In this document: positions 26,663-35,334 of the stretch, in pieces
Layout of the letters: every line of letters starts with the position of its first letter
Position numbering within the stretch: position 1 is the first letter of the stretch
From: Agarivorans sp050870875
GTDB lineage: Bacteria > Pseudomonadota > Gammaproteobacteria > Enterobacterales > Celerinatantimonadaceae
DNA length: 64,000 bases
Direction of reading: 5' to 3'
Assembly: GCF_050870875.2 (NCBI RefSeq)
Contig: NZ_CP194041.2
Location: forward strand, 1,116,001-1,180,000
Made by a program: the position numbers and the translations under genes
The notes under the pieces: model-generated
What the model saw: the letters and a program-made list of their open reading frames with translations, nothing else
Told to the model about the DNA's origin: nothing
The model's database searches: none

Positions 26663-28696
26663 ATGAACCTTAATGGCTTTTATCTATTGGTCTTTATCAG
26701 TACGTTAAGTGCTCCGGTAGTTGGTGCGGAACCAAGTCCCGATGAGGCTGGGGCCTTAGGCACCATGGTCGTGACGGCGAGTAAACAATCCGCTCACGCG
26801 GCATCATCAATTAATGTGTCTTCGAGTGTTGTGGATAAATATCAGCTTGAAGATGCCAGAGTCACTCAGGTTGAAGATTTAAGCCGAGTATTACCAGGTT
26901 TGAAAATTGAAAAGAGTGGTAGTTTATTGTTTCCTATCGTTTCTTTGCGGGGGGTGTCGTCGGCGCAAGATTTTTATCACCCTTCGGTGAGTATCTATGT
27001 GGATGGTGTTCCACTGCTCGCCACCGACATGTTACAAGTTTTAAATAATGTTCAAAGCGTTGAAATGTTACGTGGTCCTCAGGGAACGCTATATGGGCAA
27101 AGTGCGCAGGGTGGGATCATCAATATTGTGACAGCGAAACCAGGCAATCGAACCCAAGCTTTTGTCGCTGGAGGTTGGGCAAGCCGTCACAGTAATCATG
27201 GCAAGATACACGTAAGCGCGCCGATACAAAAAGGCCTGTTGTATGCGAGTGTGACTTTATCGAGACAAGATGATAATGGTGACTTCACTAACCCTGCCAC
27301 CGGCAGTGATGACTTGGGTGGGGCAGCAAGTGAGTTGGGCAGCATGGCATTTCGTTTGGCGCCCGATGACCATCCTTGGGAAGCCAATTTAAAGATCAGT
27401 CATAGTTGTACCGAAGCGAGTCAAGATACCTATATCGATTACGATGATATTGACAATAAAACCTTAAGTCTTCTTGACGGATCGCCAGATCCCTATTTGA
27501 AACGTTGCTCCAATAGCCAATCGCTTGCTGGAACTTATACGGCGGCCGATTGGGAATTAATGATGCTTACGGCTTTTCAACAACAAGATTATCAACGGCT
27601 TTTCCCAAATGGTTCGGTAATTGCCAATATGCCTGAAGATTGGCAGCAAAATGTACAAGAAATTCGGCTCGCTACCCGCGGAGCTAAACGTACAATAGAC
27701 GCTGTTTTCGGGCTCTATCGTCAATATACAAAACAGCAACTTAATCTTTCTTATGATTTGTTATCAGGTCCCAATTATCAAACTAGTGATGCTCAAACCA
27801 CAATGCAAACGATCGCTGCCTACAGTGATTTAACATGGCATGTTAGTGAGCGATTTAATCTTGGAGGTGGTCTGCGTTTCTCGCATGAGCGGGCTAAAAC
27901 TAGTTATGCTATTTCGCAAATGGGGACCCCTTATAATGCTCAAAATAGTTTGCAAGATAATCACTTACTTGGGCAGTTATCCTCTGGCTATCAGCTCAAT
28001 CAAGCATGGTACTTATATTCAAGAATAGCCCAAGGCTACAAAGCGGCGGGATTCAATATTATTCCTACCGCGAGCTCATCAGCGGAGCCATATGAGCAAG
28101 AAACGTCTATCAACTATGAGCTGGGTTCACGTTATCAGGCGGGGCCGCTGCAAATTCAGAGTGCAATTTTTCATACCCATACCAAAGATATGCAGTTGTA
28201 TTTTGGTCCTTTGGGTGGGCAAACACTATCGAATGCGGGAACAGCAGATGCGACGGGGATCGAATTGAGCTCTAGTTGGCAATTTAACCCTATTTGGACT
28301 TGGGATATTGATGGGACTGCAGTACATGCTGAATTTACCGATGACAGTCTTTTATATGCTGGAAACAAGGTGCCTTTTGTTCCTGAGTTTAGCGGGTCGA
28401 CGAGTTTGAATGGAGCCATTGATGGGGCCTATGGCATGTTGACGCCTCGCGTGGCTTTGAATGTTGTAGGGCCGCATTATTTTGATGGTGATAACCAGCT
28501 TCGACAAGCCAGCTATGCACTCACTGATCTTCGGCTTGGATGGCAGGCAAATGACAAGTTTAATCTTTCGGTGTATGCCAATAATGTATTTAACCGTCGT
28601 TACCGAACTTATGCCTATAGCAGTGGTAGCTCAAATTATGCTCAGGCTAATGTTGGTCGAACCATTGGTATCGATTTACGTTACGATATTTATTAG
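26663..28696 (+). CDS. TonB-dependent outer-membrane siderophore receptor
   Basis: The 677-residue protein has a signal peptide (cleavage near VVGA) and a TonB-box-like MVVTASK. A plug domain follows, with VEDLSRVLPGLKI, SLRGVSS and the conserved LRGPQGTLYGQSA. The C-terminal region is a 22-strand barrel. Size and neighbours (YbtP/Q-like, RhtX-like and AraC genes) resemble FyuA-type ferric-siderophore receptors. It ends in a tyrosine-rich final strand. No siderophore synthetase genes are near, so it probably takes up a siderophore made by other bacteria or at a distant locus. Transcription depends on the Fur palindrome just upstream. Confidence 0.92.
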   Translation: MNLNGFYLLVFISTLSAPVVGAEPSPDEAGALGTMVVTASKQSAHAASSINVSSSVVDKYQLEDARVTQVEDLSRVLPGLKIEKSGSLLFPIVSLRGVSSAQDFYHPSVSIYVDGVPLLATDMLQVLNNVQSVEMLRGPQGTLYGQSAQGGIINIVTAKPGNRTQAFVAGGWASRHSNHGKIHVSAPIQKGLLYASVTLSRQDDNGDFTNPATGSDDLGGAASELGSMAFRLAPDDHPWEANLKISHSCTEASQDTYIDYDDIDNKTLSLLDGSPDPYLKRCSNSQSLAGTYTAADWELMMLTAFQQQDYQRLFPNGSVIANMPEDWQQNVQEIRLATRGAKRTIDAVFGLYRQYTKQQLNLSYDLLSGPNYQTSDAQTTMQTIAAYSDLTWHVSERFNLGGGLRFSHERAKTSYAISQMGTPYNAQNSLQDNHLLGQLSSGYQLNQAWYLYSRIAQGYKAAGFNIIPTASSSAEPYEQETSINYELGSRYQAGPLQIQSAIFHTHTKDMQLYFGPLGGQTLSNAGTADATGIELSSSWQFNPIWTWDIDGTAVHAEFTDDSLLYAGNKVPFVPEFSGSTSLNGAIDGAYGMLTPRVALNVVGPHYFDGDNQLRQASYALTDLRLGWQANDKFNLSVYANNVFNRRYRTYAYSSGSSNYAQANVGRTIGIDLRYDIY

Positions 28697-28715
28697 TTGA
28701 AGGACTGTTATCAAA

Positions 28716-28752
28716 CGGTAGCTTAGTTCGAAATGTTTAAGCTACCGATTTT
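28716..28752 (+). terminator. Terminator after the TonB-dependent receptor
   Basis: Perfect 10-bp stem CGGTAGCTTA / TAAGCTACCG with a 12-base loop, then ATTTT. A second hairpin, CAAGTAAT / ATTACTTG, follows at about 28760-28781. Confidence 0.8.
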
Positions 28753-28797
28753 AAACAGGCAAGTAATCTGTCGATTACTTGCTTAGCTGTATATGAC

Positions 28798-29712
28798 TTA
28801 GGCGCAGTAGGCGATGGCAATCGCCGCGCCAAGGCGTGCATTGTTCAGCACCAGCTGAATATTACTCTCTAAGCTATCCCCACCTGTCAGCTCACACACG
28901 CGGGCCAGTAGGAAGGGGGTTGATTGCTTACCACTAATCCCTTGCTGTTCGGCTTCTTGTAAGGCTTGCTCAATGGCAGCATCAATGCTGGCCTTAGGCA
29001 TTGCATATTGCTCTGGAATGGGGTTGGCAATGACCGCCCCACCTTGCAATGCTAACTGTTGTTTAGCTTTTAAAACGTCAGCTATTTGCTGGGCTGAATC
29101 TAAGCGATAATCTACTTTAAAGTCGCTTTCACGAGTGTAGAAGGCGGGGAGGCTGTCGGTTTGGTAGCCGATGACCGGAACACCATTGGTTTCTAAATAC
29201 TCTAAGGTTAAGCCTAGGTCGAGAATCGATTTGGCACCGGCGCAAACCACCGCGACATTGGTTTGCGATAACTCTTCTAAATCCGCAGAAATATCGAAAC
29301 TTTGTTGAGCACCGCGATGCACCCCACCAATTCCGCCAGTGGCAAAGATTTTCACACCAGCCATGGCGGCTAAGATCATGGTTGCCGCTACTGTGGTTGC
29401 GCCATGTTGACCCGCTGCAACCACAAAGGGAATGTCACGACGGCTGACTTTAGTGACCGACAGTCCGGCTTTACCTAGTAGTTCAATTTCGTCCTTTTCT
29501 AAACCAACTTTGAGTCGTCCATTAATAATCGCGATGGTCGCTGGAATTGCGCCTTCTTCGCGCACGGTCGCCGAAACCTGCAGGGCCGTTTCAACATTTT
29601 TCGGGTAAGGCATACCATGAGAAATAATGGTTGATTCCAGCGCGACAACTGCTTGGTTGGCTGCGAGGGCTGCGGCGACTTCGGGATGAATGTCGAGAAA
29701 AGAATTAAGCAT
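28798..29712 (-). CDS. psuG: Pseudouridine-5'-phosphate glycosidase
   Basis: PsuG splits pseudouridine 5'-phosphate into uracil and ribose 5-phosphate. The 304-residue product has the family motifs ESTIISHGMPYP, GVHRGAQ, GAKSILDLGLTLEYLET and, near the C-terminus, KQSTPFLLARV. I place the start at the ATG within the psuK stop region (8-base overlap). A longer in-frame extension inside psuK is unlikely. With psuK it forms a two-gene pathway that recycles pseudouridine from RNA breakdown. Confidence 0.94.
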   Translation of the reverse strand: MLNSFLDIHPEVAAALAANQAVVALESTIISHGMPYPKNVETALQVSATVREEGAIPATIAIINGRLKVGLEKDEIELLGKAGLSVTKVSRRDIPFVVAAGQHGATTVAATMILAAMAGVKIFATGGIGGVHRGAQQSFDISADLEELSQTNVAVVCAGAKSILDLGLTLEYLETNGVPVIGYQTDSLPAFYTRESDFKVDYRLDSAQQIADVLKAKQQLALQGGAVIANPIPEQYAMPKASIDAAIEQALQEAEQQGISGKQSTPFLLARVCELTGGDSLESNIQLVLNNARLGAAIAIAYCA

Positions 29713-30796
29713 GGTGACTCTCCATATGGCGGCGTACCGCTCGTTCAGAAATAAGTGGATTGATCGTGTGTTCGGATTGGGTGGCAATTTGCGCGCAGGC
29801 GAAGGCAAATTCGACACTGTCTTGCCAGGACCAGTTTTGTAAGCTTGCGTGGCTCATGCCTGCCATCATCGCATCTCCGGCACCGGTGACATTGATGACT
29901 TGCGGGTTTACATTGCTTAAGCGGATCACTTGCTGCTGATCACTGGCGTAGATCCCGCGCGCCCCTAGACTCAGTAGCAGTTTGTTCACACCAGCCTGAT
30001 GTAAGGCTTCGCAAACCCGTGGCAAATCATCGTCACTATTAATGGTGACGCCGCTGAGCAGCTCGGCTTCGATTAAATTTGGTTTTAGCAGCTCTATTTG
30101 TCCCAGATAAGGCCTTAGTTTATGGGCCTTATTAGTGGACACTGGATCAACGAAGATTGATGGTGTTTCAATACAATCAAATAAGTAGGCCAGCGCATCT
30201 TCGGATAGGTTGGCATCGAGGATCAGAAGGTCTGCATAACTTAGCAATGACTTGTGTTTCACTAACTGACTTGAATCTAGTTCTTCTAAGATCCGCATGT
30301 CGTTGAGTGCCAGTTGCATCTCACCCGAGGCATCATGGATTGAAAGGTAAGTGGCGGTATGACTGGTTTGACTACGTAATAAGTGGCTCACGCCAATACC
30401 TGCTTCTTGGCAGGCTGCAATCAGTTGCTCTCCCCATTGGTCTTTACCGATATTGGAAACTAAGTCTACTTTACTGCCCAGTCGCGCAAGGTTATCGGCG
30501 ATATTACGGGCTACGCCGCCGGGGCTATTGTGCAGGGTGCCTAGGTTGGAATCGCCAGCAATTAAAGTGCCGCTGGCTTTGCCGCATAAATCCATATTGG
30601 CGCCGCCAATCACCACCGCACTACGTTGGGAGGCAATAATATATCCCTTGCCTTTAATCAGACCTTTATTGGTTAAATTCATGATATGACCGGCCACCGC
30701 ACTGCGGCTAATGCCCAGTTGGCTGGCCAGTTCTTGCTGGGCGATCATTGGGTTATCGCGCAGTATCGTGAGAATTTGTTGCTCTCTATTTGTCAC
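29705..30796 (-). CDS. psuK: Pseudouridine kinase with N-terminal helix-turn-helix
   Basis: The first ~60 residues form a winged helix-turn-helix (ELASQLGISRSAVAGHIMNL). The remainder is a PfkB-family sugar kinase with the GGxxxN-type start (IGGANMDLCGKASG) and the catalytic NVTGAGDAMMAGM motif. It phosphorylates pseudouridine for PsuG. E. coli PsuK lacks the extra domain, whereas the YeiI-type relative has it, so this protein may also regulate its own operon. The start is GTG at 30796. A TTG at 30817 is an alternative. Confidence 0.9.
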   Translation of the reverse strand: MTNREQQILTILRDNPMIAQQELASQLGISRSAVAGHIMNLTNKGLIKGKGYIIASQRSAVVIGGANMDLCGKASGTLIAGDSNLGTLHNSPGGVARNIADNLARLGSKVDLVSNIGKDQWGEQLIAACQEAGIGVSHLLRSQTSHTATYLSIHDASGEMQLALNDMRILEELDSSQLVKHKSLLSYADLLILDANLSEDALAYLFDCIETPSIFVDPVSTNKAHKLRPYLGQIELLKPNLIEAELLSGVTINSDDDLPRVCEALHQAGVNKLLLSLGARGIYASDQQQVIRLSNVNPQVINVTGAGDAMMAGMSHASLQNWSWQDSVEFAFACAQIATQSEHTINPLISERAVRRHMESHHA

Positions 30797-30814
30797 AAAC
30801 AAATGTCCGTTTTG

Positions 30815-30828
30815 CAAACTTAAGTTTG
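30815..30828. promoter_or_regulatory. Candidate operator before psuK
   Basis: CAAACTTAAGTTTG is a perfect 14-bp palindrome about 20 bases upstream of the preferred psuK start. It is a plausible binding site for the helix-turn-helix domain of PsuK itself. The assignment is inference. Confidence 0.4.
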
Positions 30829-30942
30829 TATTGTAGTCTACTGCTCAGAAAAATAAAGTACAAATTTTGCTGCTTGGGTGCTGGCCAATATTCATTCGCA
30901 GTTCAACTTTTGCTGTAGCGATTGGGGGCGCATCTCAAGCGC

Positions 30943-30979
30943 AAAAAAAAGCCCCTCCTACCAATGGGTGGGAGAGGCT
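30943..30979 (-). terminator. Terminator after the pectin esterase fusion gene
   Basis: On the minus strand the stem AGCCTCTCC pairs with GGAGGGGCT across a loop that includes ACCCATTGG, and a run of eight T follows. It lies about 20 bases after the stop codon. Confidence 0.85.
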
Positions 30980-30996
30980 CGAGACTCGTGGTGAGT

Positions 30997-33582
30997 TTAC
31001 AGTTTTTCGGCCAGAGCGCTTAAGTCTCGGTTGGACTTGATTTCTTTCAGCACTAACTTGGCGACCACTTCGGCTCCGGTTTGTTGGAAGTGAGTCGTAT
31101 CGGGCTTATCCAAGCGCCCAGTCCGGTTTTTATAGAAAGGATACTCGGCGGGGTCAACGGCTAACCAATAGGTTTTCCATACGTCTTCACCTTTTTGGTT
31201 AGCGGCTGCAATCACCTTACTTTGCATATCGAGTAAAGGGACGTGATTTGCTTTAGCTGTGTCTTTCACGGTTTGGGTGTAGCTGCCATAGAATTGGTAG
31301 CCACCGTCAGAACGTTTCTTGGTGACATGCTGAACAGGATTAAGCGGCACACCAAGTTTCTTTTTGGCGGTCTTGGCGCGAGGCACCGAGGTGAGTAGCA
31401 CCGGGTGTAATTGTTTCTCTTTGGCAAAAGCCAGGTAGCGCTCTAAAGAATGTTGGAAAGAGTATTCTGACTTACCTTGTGGGAACTGCGGTTGACCTTC
31501 TGGTGTATTGGGGTAAGTACATAGGTTGGCGACATCAATTGGGCCGCGTTTTTTCTTCGCGCCATTACATTTTTCATCGTTATGACTAAATTGGATGAAT
31601 AGGTAATCGCCGGCTTGCACTAAGGAGCCCATTTCGCTAAACCAACGTCCATTAATATAATCACGCGAACTGCGTCCGGAACGTGCTGCATTCACCACCA
31701 TCAGTTTAGGATTGTCAGCGAGCAATTGGTCTAAAGCCTGGCCCCAGCCCATGCGCGGATAAACATCGGCTTCGTAGTTAGAAGCAGTTGAATCACCAAC
31801 AATAAATAAACGCGTTGCGGCTGATTTTAACGCTTGTTGGCTTTCGGCTAACTGGATCCCATCGATGGTATATTCTGGGATGCTGGCTAAATTGATGATC
31901 GGTTTAAAGCTTAAGTCGGTGAGCGTAGTTTGAGCCGCCAAACCGGTCGAGGTTTTATAGGCGCGATTATGCACCACTTGCTGGCTGATGCTTGTCATGA
32001 GAGGGTGTAACTTGGCATCGTAGCTCACTGGGTCGAAAGACTGACTGATACCCTGTTGCGCGGCAAGTTCAGCAAAGGTTTGTTGGAAATTTTTAGTGGC
32101 GGTCTGCCAGGCTTTGTGGGAGAAAGCGGGGAGCTTGTCGGCGCTGACTAAAAGTTGCGGGCCGTTGATCCCTTCTGTCTTGGCAAGGCTGGAAACGATT
32201 AAGTCCGAAAATGGATTTACATTGCCTAAGGTTTCCCCTTGATTATTCACCTCAACCACTAGCGCACTGGCGCAGAGCGAGCGTTGGGTTTCGCTGCGCA
32301 AGCAAGACTCACCACTATTGTCATTGGCTGATACCAGCAGTGGTGGGGTCATACCGGTAATCGACAGTTGGTAGCGACCCTGAGCATCGGTGTTGCTGGT
32401 GAGTGTCTTACCTAAGCTGTCTTTGACCAAAATACTGGCTGGAAATTGCATGCTACGATGTAAGACTTCGCCCTTGAGCAGGCTGTTATCGCCTAAACTT
32501 ATACTGGGTTGCCAACCCGCTAAGATGTGACTTGTGGTGTATTTTGAAGCCTGCTGTTGGCTCAGCTGTGGGCGTTTTTCTAGATTGGTTTTGGCACCTG
32601 CACCGCGCGAGGCGTACTCCCAAAAACGTGAGTCTTCAGGATGGAACCAGATCTTGTTCTTGTTGATATCTTTACCACTCATTTTATCCCAGCCGTAGAT
32701 ATGGTCGTCCATTTCACAGTTGAGATAAGCGCTGTGGCCAATCGCATCGGGATCAGCATAGCGTCCGTCAGCAAATCTAGTGGTGGGATGCCAAGGGCGA
32801 CCTAAGCCATAACTATTGGCGGGAACCCCAGCTTCTTTGCTCAAATGACAATTTTTAAAGACCAAGCCATATTCGTGGTCAATATTGGTGGCAGGCGCTG
32901 TCATATAACCATAGGCATCACCAGTTTTCACATCGTTGCGATTGCGAGCAACAATATTGCTGTTTTCAAATAATCCCGTGCCGTGACCGAAGATAAAATC
33001 AACAGTACCGCTAATTTGTGATTGGTCGAAATAACTGTGTCCGCCACGTAGATAAAGGGTGTCTTGATAGCTGCGCAGATTCACATCTTTAAACTGTACT
33101 CGCTCGCCCTTTTTTCCCACATATAGAGCAACCGCTTGGGTTCCGCGTTGGCGAGTTGGGTCATCGGCGCTTTTGGCTTGGTTTGCTGGAAAATCAAAGC
33201 CGTTTTCGATGGTGAGAGAGCGGGCGCTAAAGTCTTTTGCATCAACGTTGACGGTACGGCTACCTGTGGTGCCAAACTTTTTCCCATTGGGTTTTAACAT
33301 GCTATTGGCGGTGGTCGCGGTAATGATGGTTTTATCGCGATCTTCGCCGATCAGGTAAACATTATCGCGTTTGACCTGAAGTTTTTCCTGATAAACCCCA
33401 TTCCGGATATAAACCACATAGGGCGAACCATCGGATGGAGCACTATCGATGGCCTGCTGTACCGACTTAAAATCGGCGGAGCCATCCAAGGCGACGACGA
33501 CATCGTATAACGGTAAAGAAAATGCCGATGAGGCATACAGCATGGCGCCAATGCCAATGCTTCGACCCAAGTAGTTTTTCAT
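30997..33582 (-). CDS. Pectin methylesterase (CE8) / rhamnogalacturonan acetylesterase (CE12-type) fusion
   Basis: An 861-residue secreted protein with a signal peptide ending near AFS. Residues ~25-330 form a pectin methylesterase: YQDTLYLRGG, GTVDFIFG with the catalytic aspartate, and GLGRPWHP with its arginine. A linker region with a carboxypeptidase-regulatory-like beta fold (~360-460) follows. Residues ~595-850 form an SGNH esterase of the rhamnogalacturonan acetylesterase type: FIVGDSTASN with the serine, AARSGRSS, FSHND and a final DTTH. Together they would remove methyl and acetyl groups from pectin. AGGGATAG precedes the ATG. No pectate lyase or oligogalacturonide transporter is adjacent. 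Confidence 0.93.
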   Translation of the reverse strand: MKNYLGRSIGIGAMLYASSAFSLPLYDVVVALDGSADFKSVQQAIDSAPSDGSPYVVYIRNGVYQEKLQVKRDNVYLIGEDRDKTIITATTANSMLKPNGKKFGTTGSRTVNVDAKDFSARSLTIENGFDFPANQAKSADDPTRQRGTQAVALYVGKKGERVQFKDVNLRSYQDTLYLRGGHSYFDQSQISGTVDFIFGHGTGLFENSNIVARNRNDVKTGDAYGYMTAPATNIDHEYGLVFKNCHLSKEAGVPANSYGLGRPWHPTTRFADGRYADPDAIGHSAYLNCEMDDHIYGWDKMSGKDINKNKIWFHPEDSRFWEYASRGAGAKTNLEKRPQLSQQQASKYTTSHILAGWQPSISLGDNSLLKGEVLHRSMQFPASILVKDSLGKTLTSNTDAQGRYQLSITGMTPPLLVSANDNSGESCLRSETQRSLCASALVVEVNNQGETLGNVNPFSDLIVSSLAKTEGINGPQLLVSADKLPAFSHKAWQTATKNFQQTFAELAAQQGISQSFDPVSYDAKLHPLMTSISQQVVHNRAYKTSTGLAAQTTLTDLSFKPIINLASIPEYTIDGIQLAESQQALKSAATRLFIVGDSTASNYEADVYPRMGWGQALDQLLADNPKLMVVNAARSGRSSRDYINGRWFSEMGSLVQAGDYLFIQFSHNDEKCNGAKKKRGPIDVANLCTYPNTPEGQPQFPQGKSEYSFQHSLERYLAFAKEKQLHPVLLTSVPRAKTAKKKLGVPLNPVQHVTKKRSDGGYQFYGSYTQTVKDTAKANHVPLLDMQSKVIAAANQKGEDVWKTYWLAVDPAEYPFYKNRTGRLDKPDTTHFQQTGAEVVAKLVLKEIKSNRDLSALAEKL

Positions 33583-33944
33583 ATTCTATCCCTATGGTGA
33601 AACGGTAATTCTTTAATTAAGAAACATCGGTTTATTATATTTCAATTCAATCCGTTAACTGTGATCGCAATAATAATTGCTAACAATAGTTGGCTGATGA
33701 AGCCGTCATCGATGACATCTTTAGGATTCAGTTTTGTTTGGATTTTCCTGTCATTAGCGTGATTTGGAGGCCGAATTTTTGAGTTGGCAAGCGATTTGTG
33801 ATTGTATAACATCGACGATGAGTGTTGGTCTTAGCGCTTGAAAAGAGTTGCTTGTGATTCTAGCGATACGCATCATGATCGCTTAATCCTTATAAGCTGC
33901 TATGACTTGCAGGCTGATTGTTTATTCTCAAGGAAAATGCAGAG
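33583..33944. other. Divergent promoter region
   Basis: About 360 A/T-rich bases between the pectin esterase gene and a LysE-type gene. No clear operator, for example for a KdgR-like regulator, was recognised by eye. Confidence 0.5.
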
Positions 33945-34556
33945 ATGATTAGTATTGAGTTTTTGCTTACCTCGCTGGTGGTGGTATTAATCCCTGGAAC
34001 AGGGGTGTTATATACTATTTCTGCGGGTTTGTTTATTAGCGCGAGGGCGAGCGCCGTTGCTGCAGTGGGTTGTACTTTGGGAATTGTACCTTCCTTGTTG
34101 GCGAGCATCTTGGGTTTGTCAGTGATTATGCATAGCAGTGCACTTGCATTTCAGGTACTGAAATATGTTGGACTAGTTTATTTATTTTATTTGGCATGGT
34201 TGATGTGGCGCTCTAGTGGGGCGTTGTCGTTGCATCAACCGAGTGCTCAGCGGGGAATGATGGCGGTGGCGCTGAAGGGTTTTTTAATCAATATTTTAAA
34301 CCCCAAACTCACAATTTTCTTTGTTGCATTCCTGCCTCAATTTTTGCCAAACAATGCTGTGGATAGCTCGCAAATGCTGTGGTTAGGCGCGAGATTTATG
34401 CTGATCACCTTGTTTGTGTTTATCTTGTATGGCTTGTTGGCCAGCCGTATTCGCCAGTATATTTCTCATTCTCAAAAGTTGAGTAAATGTATACAGCGCT
34501 GTTTTGCCGGTAGTTTTGCTTTATTGGGGATTAAACTGGCATTCACTGAGCGTTAG
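33945..34556 (+). CDS. LysE/RhtB family amino-acid exporter
   Basis: The 203-residue protein has about six membrane segments and the LysE-family signature near the N-terminus (VLIPGTGVLYTISAGLF) and GFLINILNPKLTIFFVAFLPQF, the latter spread across residues ~107-128. Such proteins export amino acids or homoserine lactones. The ATG at 33945 is chosen because it aligns with other family members. A TTG 27 bases upstream is also in frame. The next gene, 90 bases on, is an unrelated SnoaL-like protein. Confidence 0.9.
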   Translation: MISIEFLLTSLVVVLIPGTGVLYTISAGLFISARASAVAAVGCTLGIVPSLLASILGLSVIMHSSALAFQVLKYVGLVYLFYLAWLMWRSSGALSLHQPSAQRGMMAVALKGFLINILNPKLTIFFVAFLPQFLPNNAVDSSQMLWLGARFMLITLFVFILYGLLASRIRQYISHSQKLSKCIQRCFAGSFALLGIKLAFTER

Positions 34557-34646
34557 GCTTCAGCCGGGTTTAAGCTTTCGGCTTGGCATGTTACGTGGTC
34601 TTTGAGTGGGAAAGTTATTTACAAATAAATGAAGGAAGAAAATGAT

Positions 34647-35054
34647 ATGACATCGGCTCAAACGCATCATTTTGTTGCGCCGAAACAAGTGGTTCGGTCA
34701 TTTTGGGAGGCAATGAGAACGAATGATTTTTACGCTGCTGCGGCATGGCTGGCTGAGGATTTTGAAGGTTTCTGGCCGCAATCCGCTGAGCGGATCATCG
34801 GGCGAAATAACTTTGCAGAAATTAATCAGCAATATCCGGCTGAGGGACGCTGGACCTTCCAAGTGAACTCATTGCTTGCCGAGGGCAATCAAGTGGTTAG
34901 TGATGTATCGATCAGTGATGGGGTGTTACACGCCAGAGCGATTACCTTTCACACCGTTAAGGATGGGCTAGTCGCGAAACAAGTGGAGTACTGGCCAGAA
35001 GATTTCCCAGCCCCTGAATGGCGAGCCCAATGGGTTGAATTGAACCAAGCGTAG
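34647..35054 (+). CDS. SnoaL-like / NTF2-fold protein
   Basis: A 135-residue protein with the pattern VVRSFWEAMRTNDFYAAAAWL and a C-terminal FHTVKDGLVAKQVEYWPED, typical of the nuclear-transport-factor-2-like (SnoaL) superfamily. Members bind or isomerise small molecules, and no specific activity can be inferred. The ATG at 34647 is preferred to one at 34629 because AAGGAAG lies eight bases upstream of it. It follows the LysE gene on the same strand and may share its transcript. Confidence 0.82.
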   Translation: MTSAQTHHFVAPKQVVRSFWEAMRTNDFYAAAAWLAEDFEGFWPQSAERIIGRNNFAEINQQYPAEGRWTFQVNSLLAEGNQVVSDVSISDGVLHARAITFHTVKDGLVAKQVEYWPEDFPAPEWRAQWVELNQA

Positions 35055-35236
35055 ACTCCTCCGCCGATTCTATGAGACCACTATCGGCTAGCAGAAGTCA
35101 CCAGGGGGAATAGGTTTTTGCCTCGCTTGATGTGGGGCTGTCACTCACGGGAATGGCATGATAAATCAACCTTCGGTTGTTTTGGCACCAAGCTCGCTAC
35201 AGTCGTATTTGCTTAAATTAATCATGCTAGCAATGT

Positions 35237-35326
35237 CCTTATCGGACGATAAGGTCACTATTTTTCAATGCGATGAGTCTTTTGTTCGCTGCAAGCATTG
35301 CGCAATTGTTAGACCTCTCGAGAGGT
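35237..35326. repeat. Two short perfect palindromes
   Basis: CCTTATCG-GA-CGATAAGG lies at 35237-35254 and GACCTCTCGAGAGGTC at about 35311-35326, just beyond the end of the converging EamA gene. Neither is followed by a T-tract. They could be operator-like sites or weak bidirectional terminators. Function unknown. Confidence 0.5.
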
Positions 35327-35334
35327 CAATTGGT

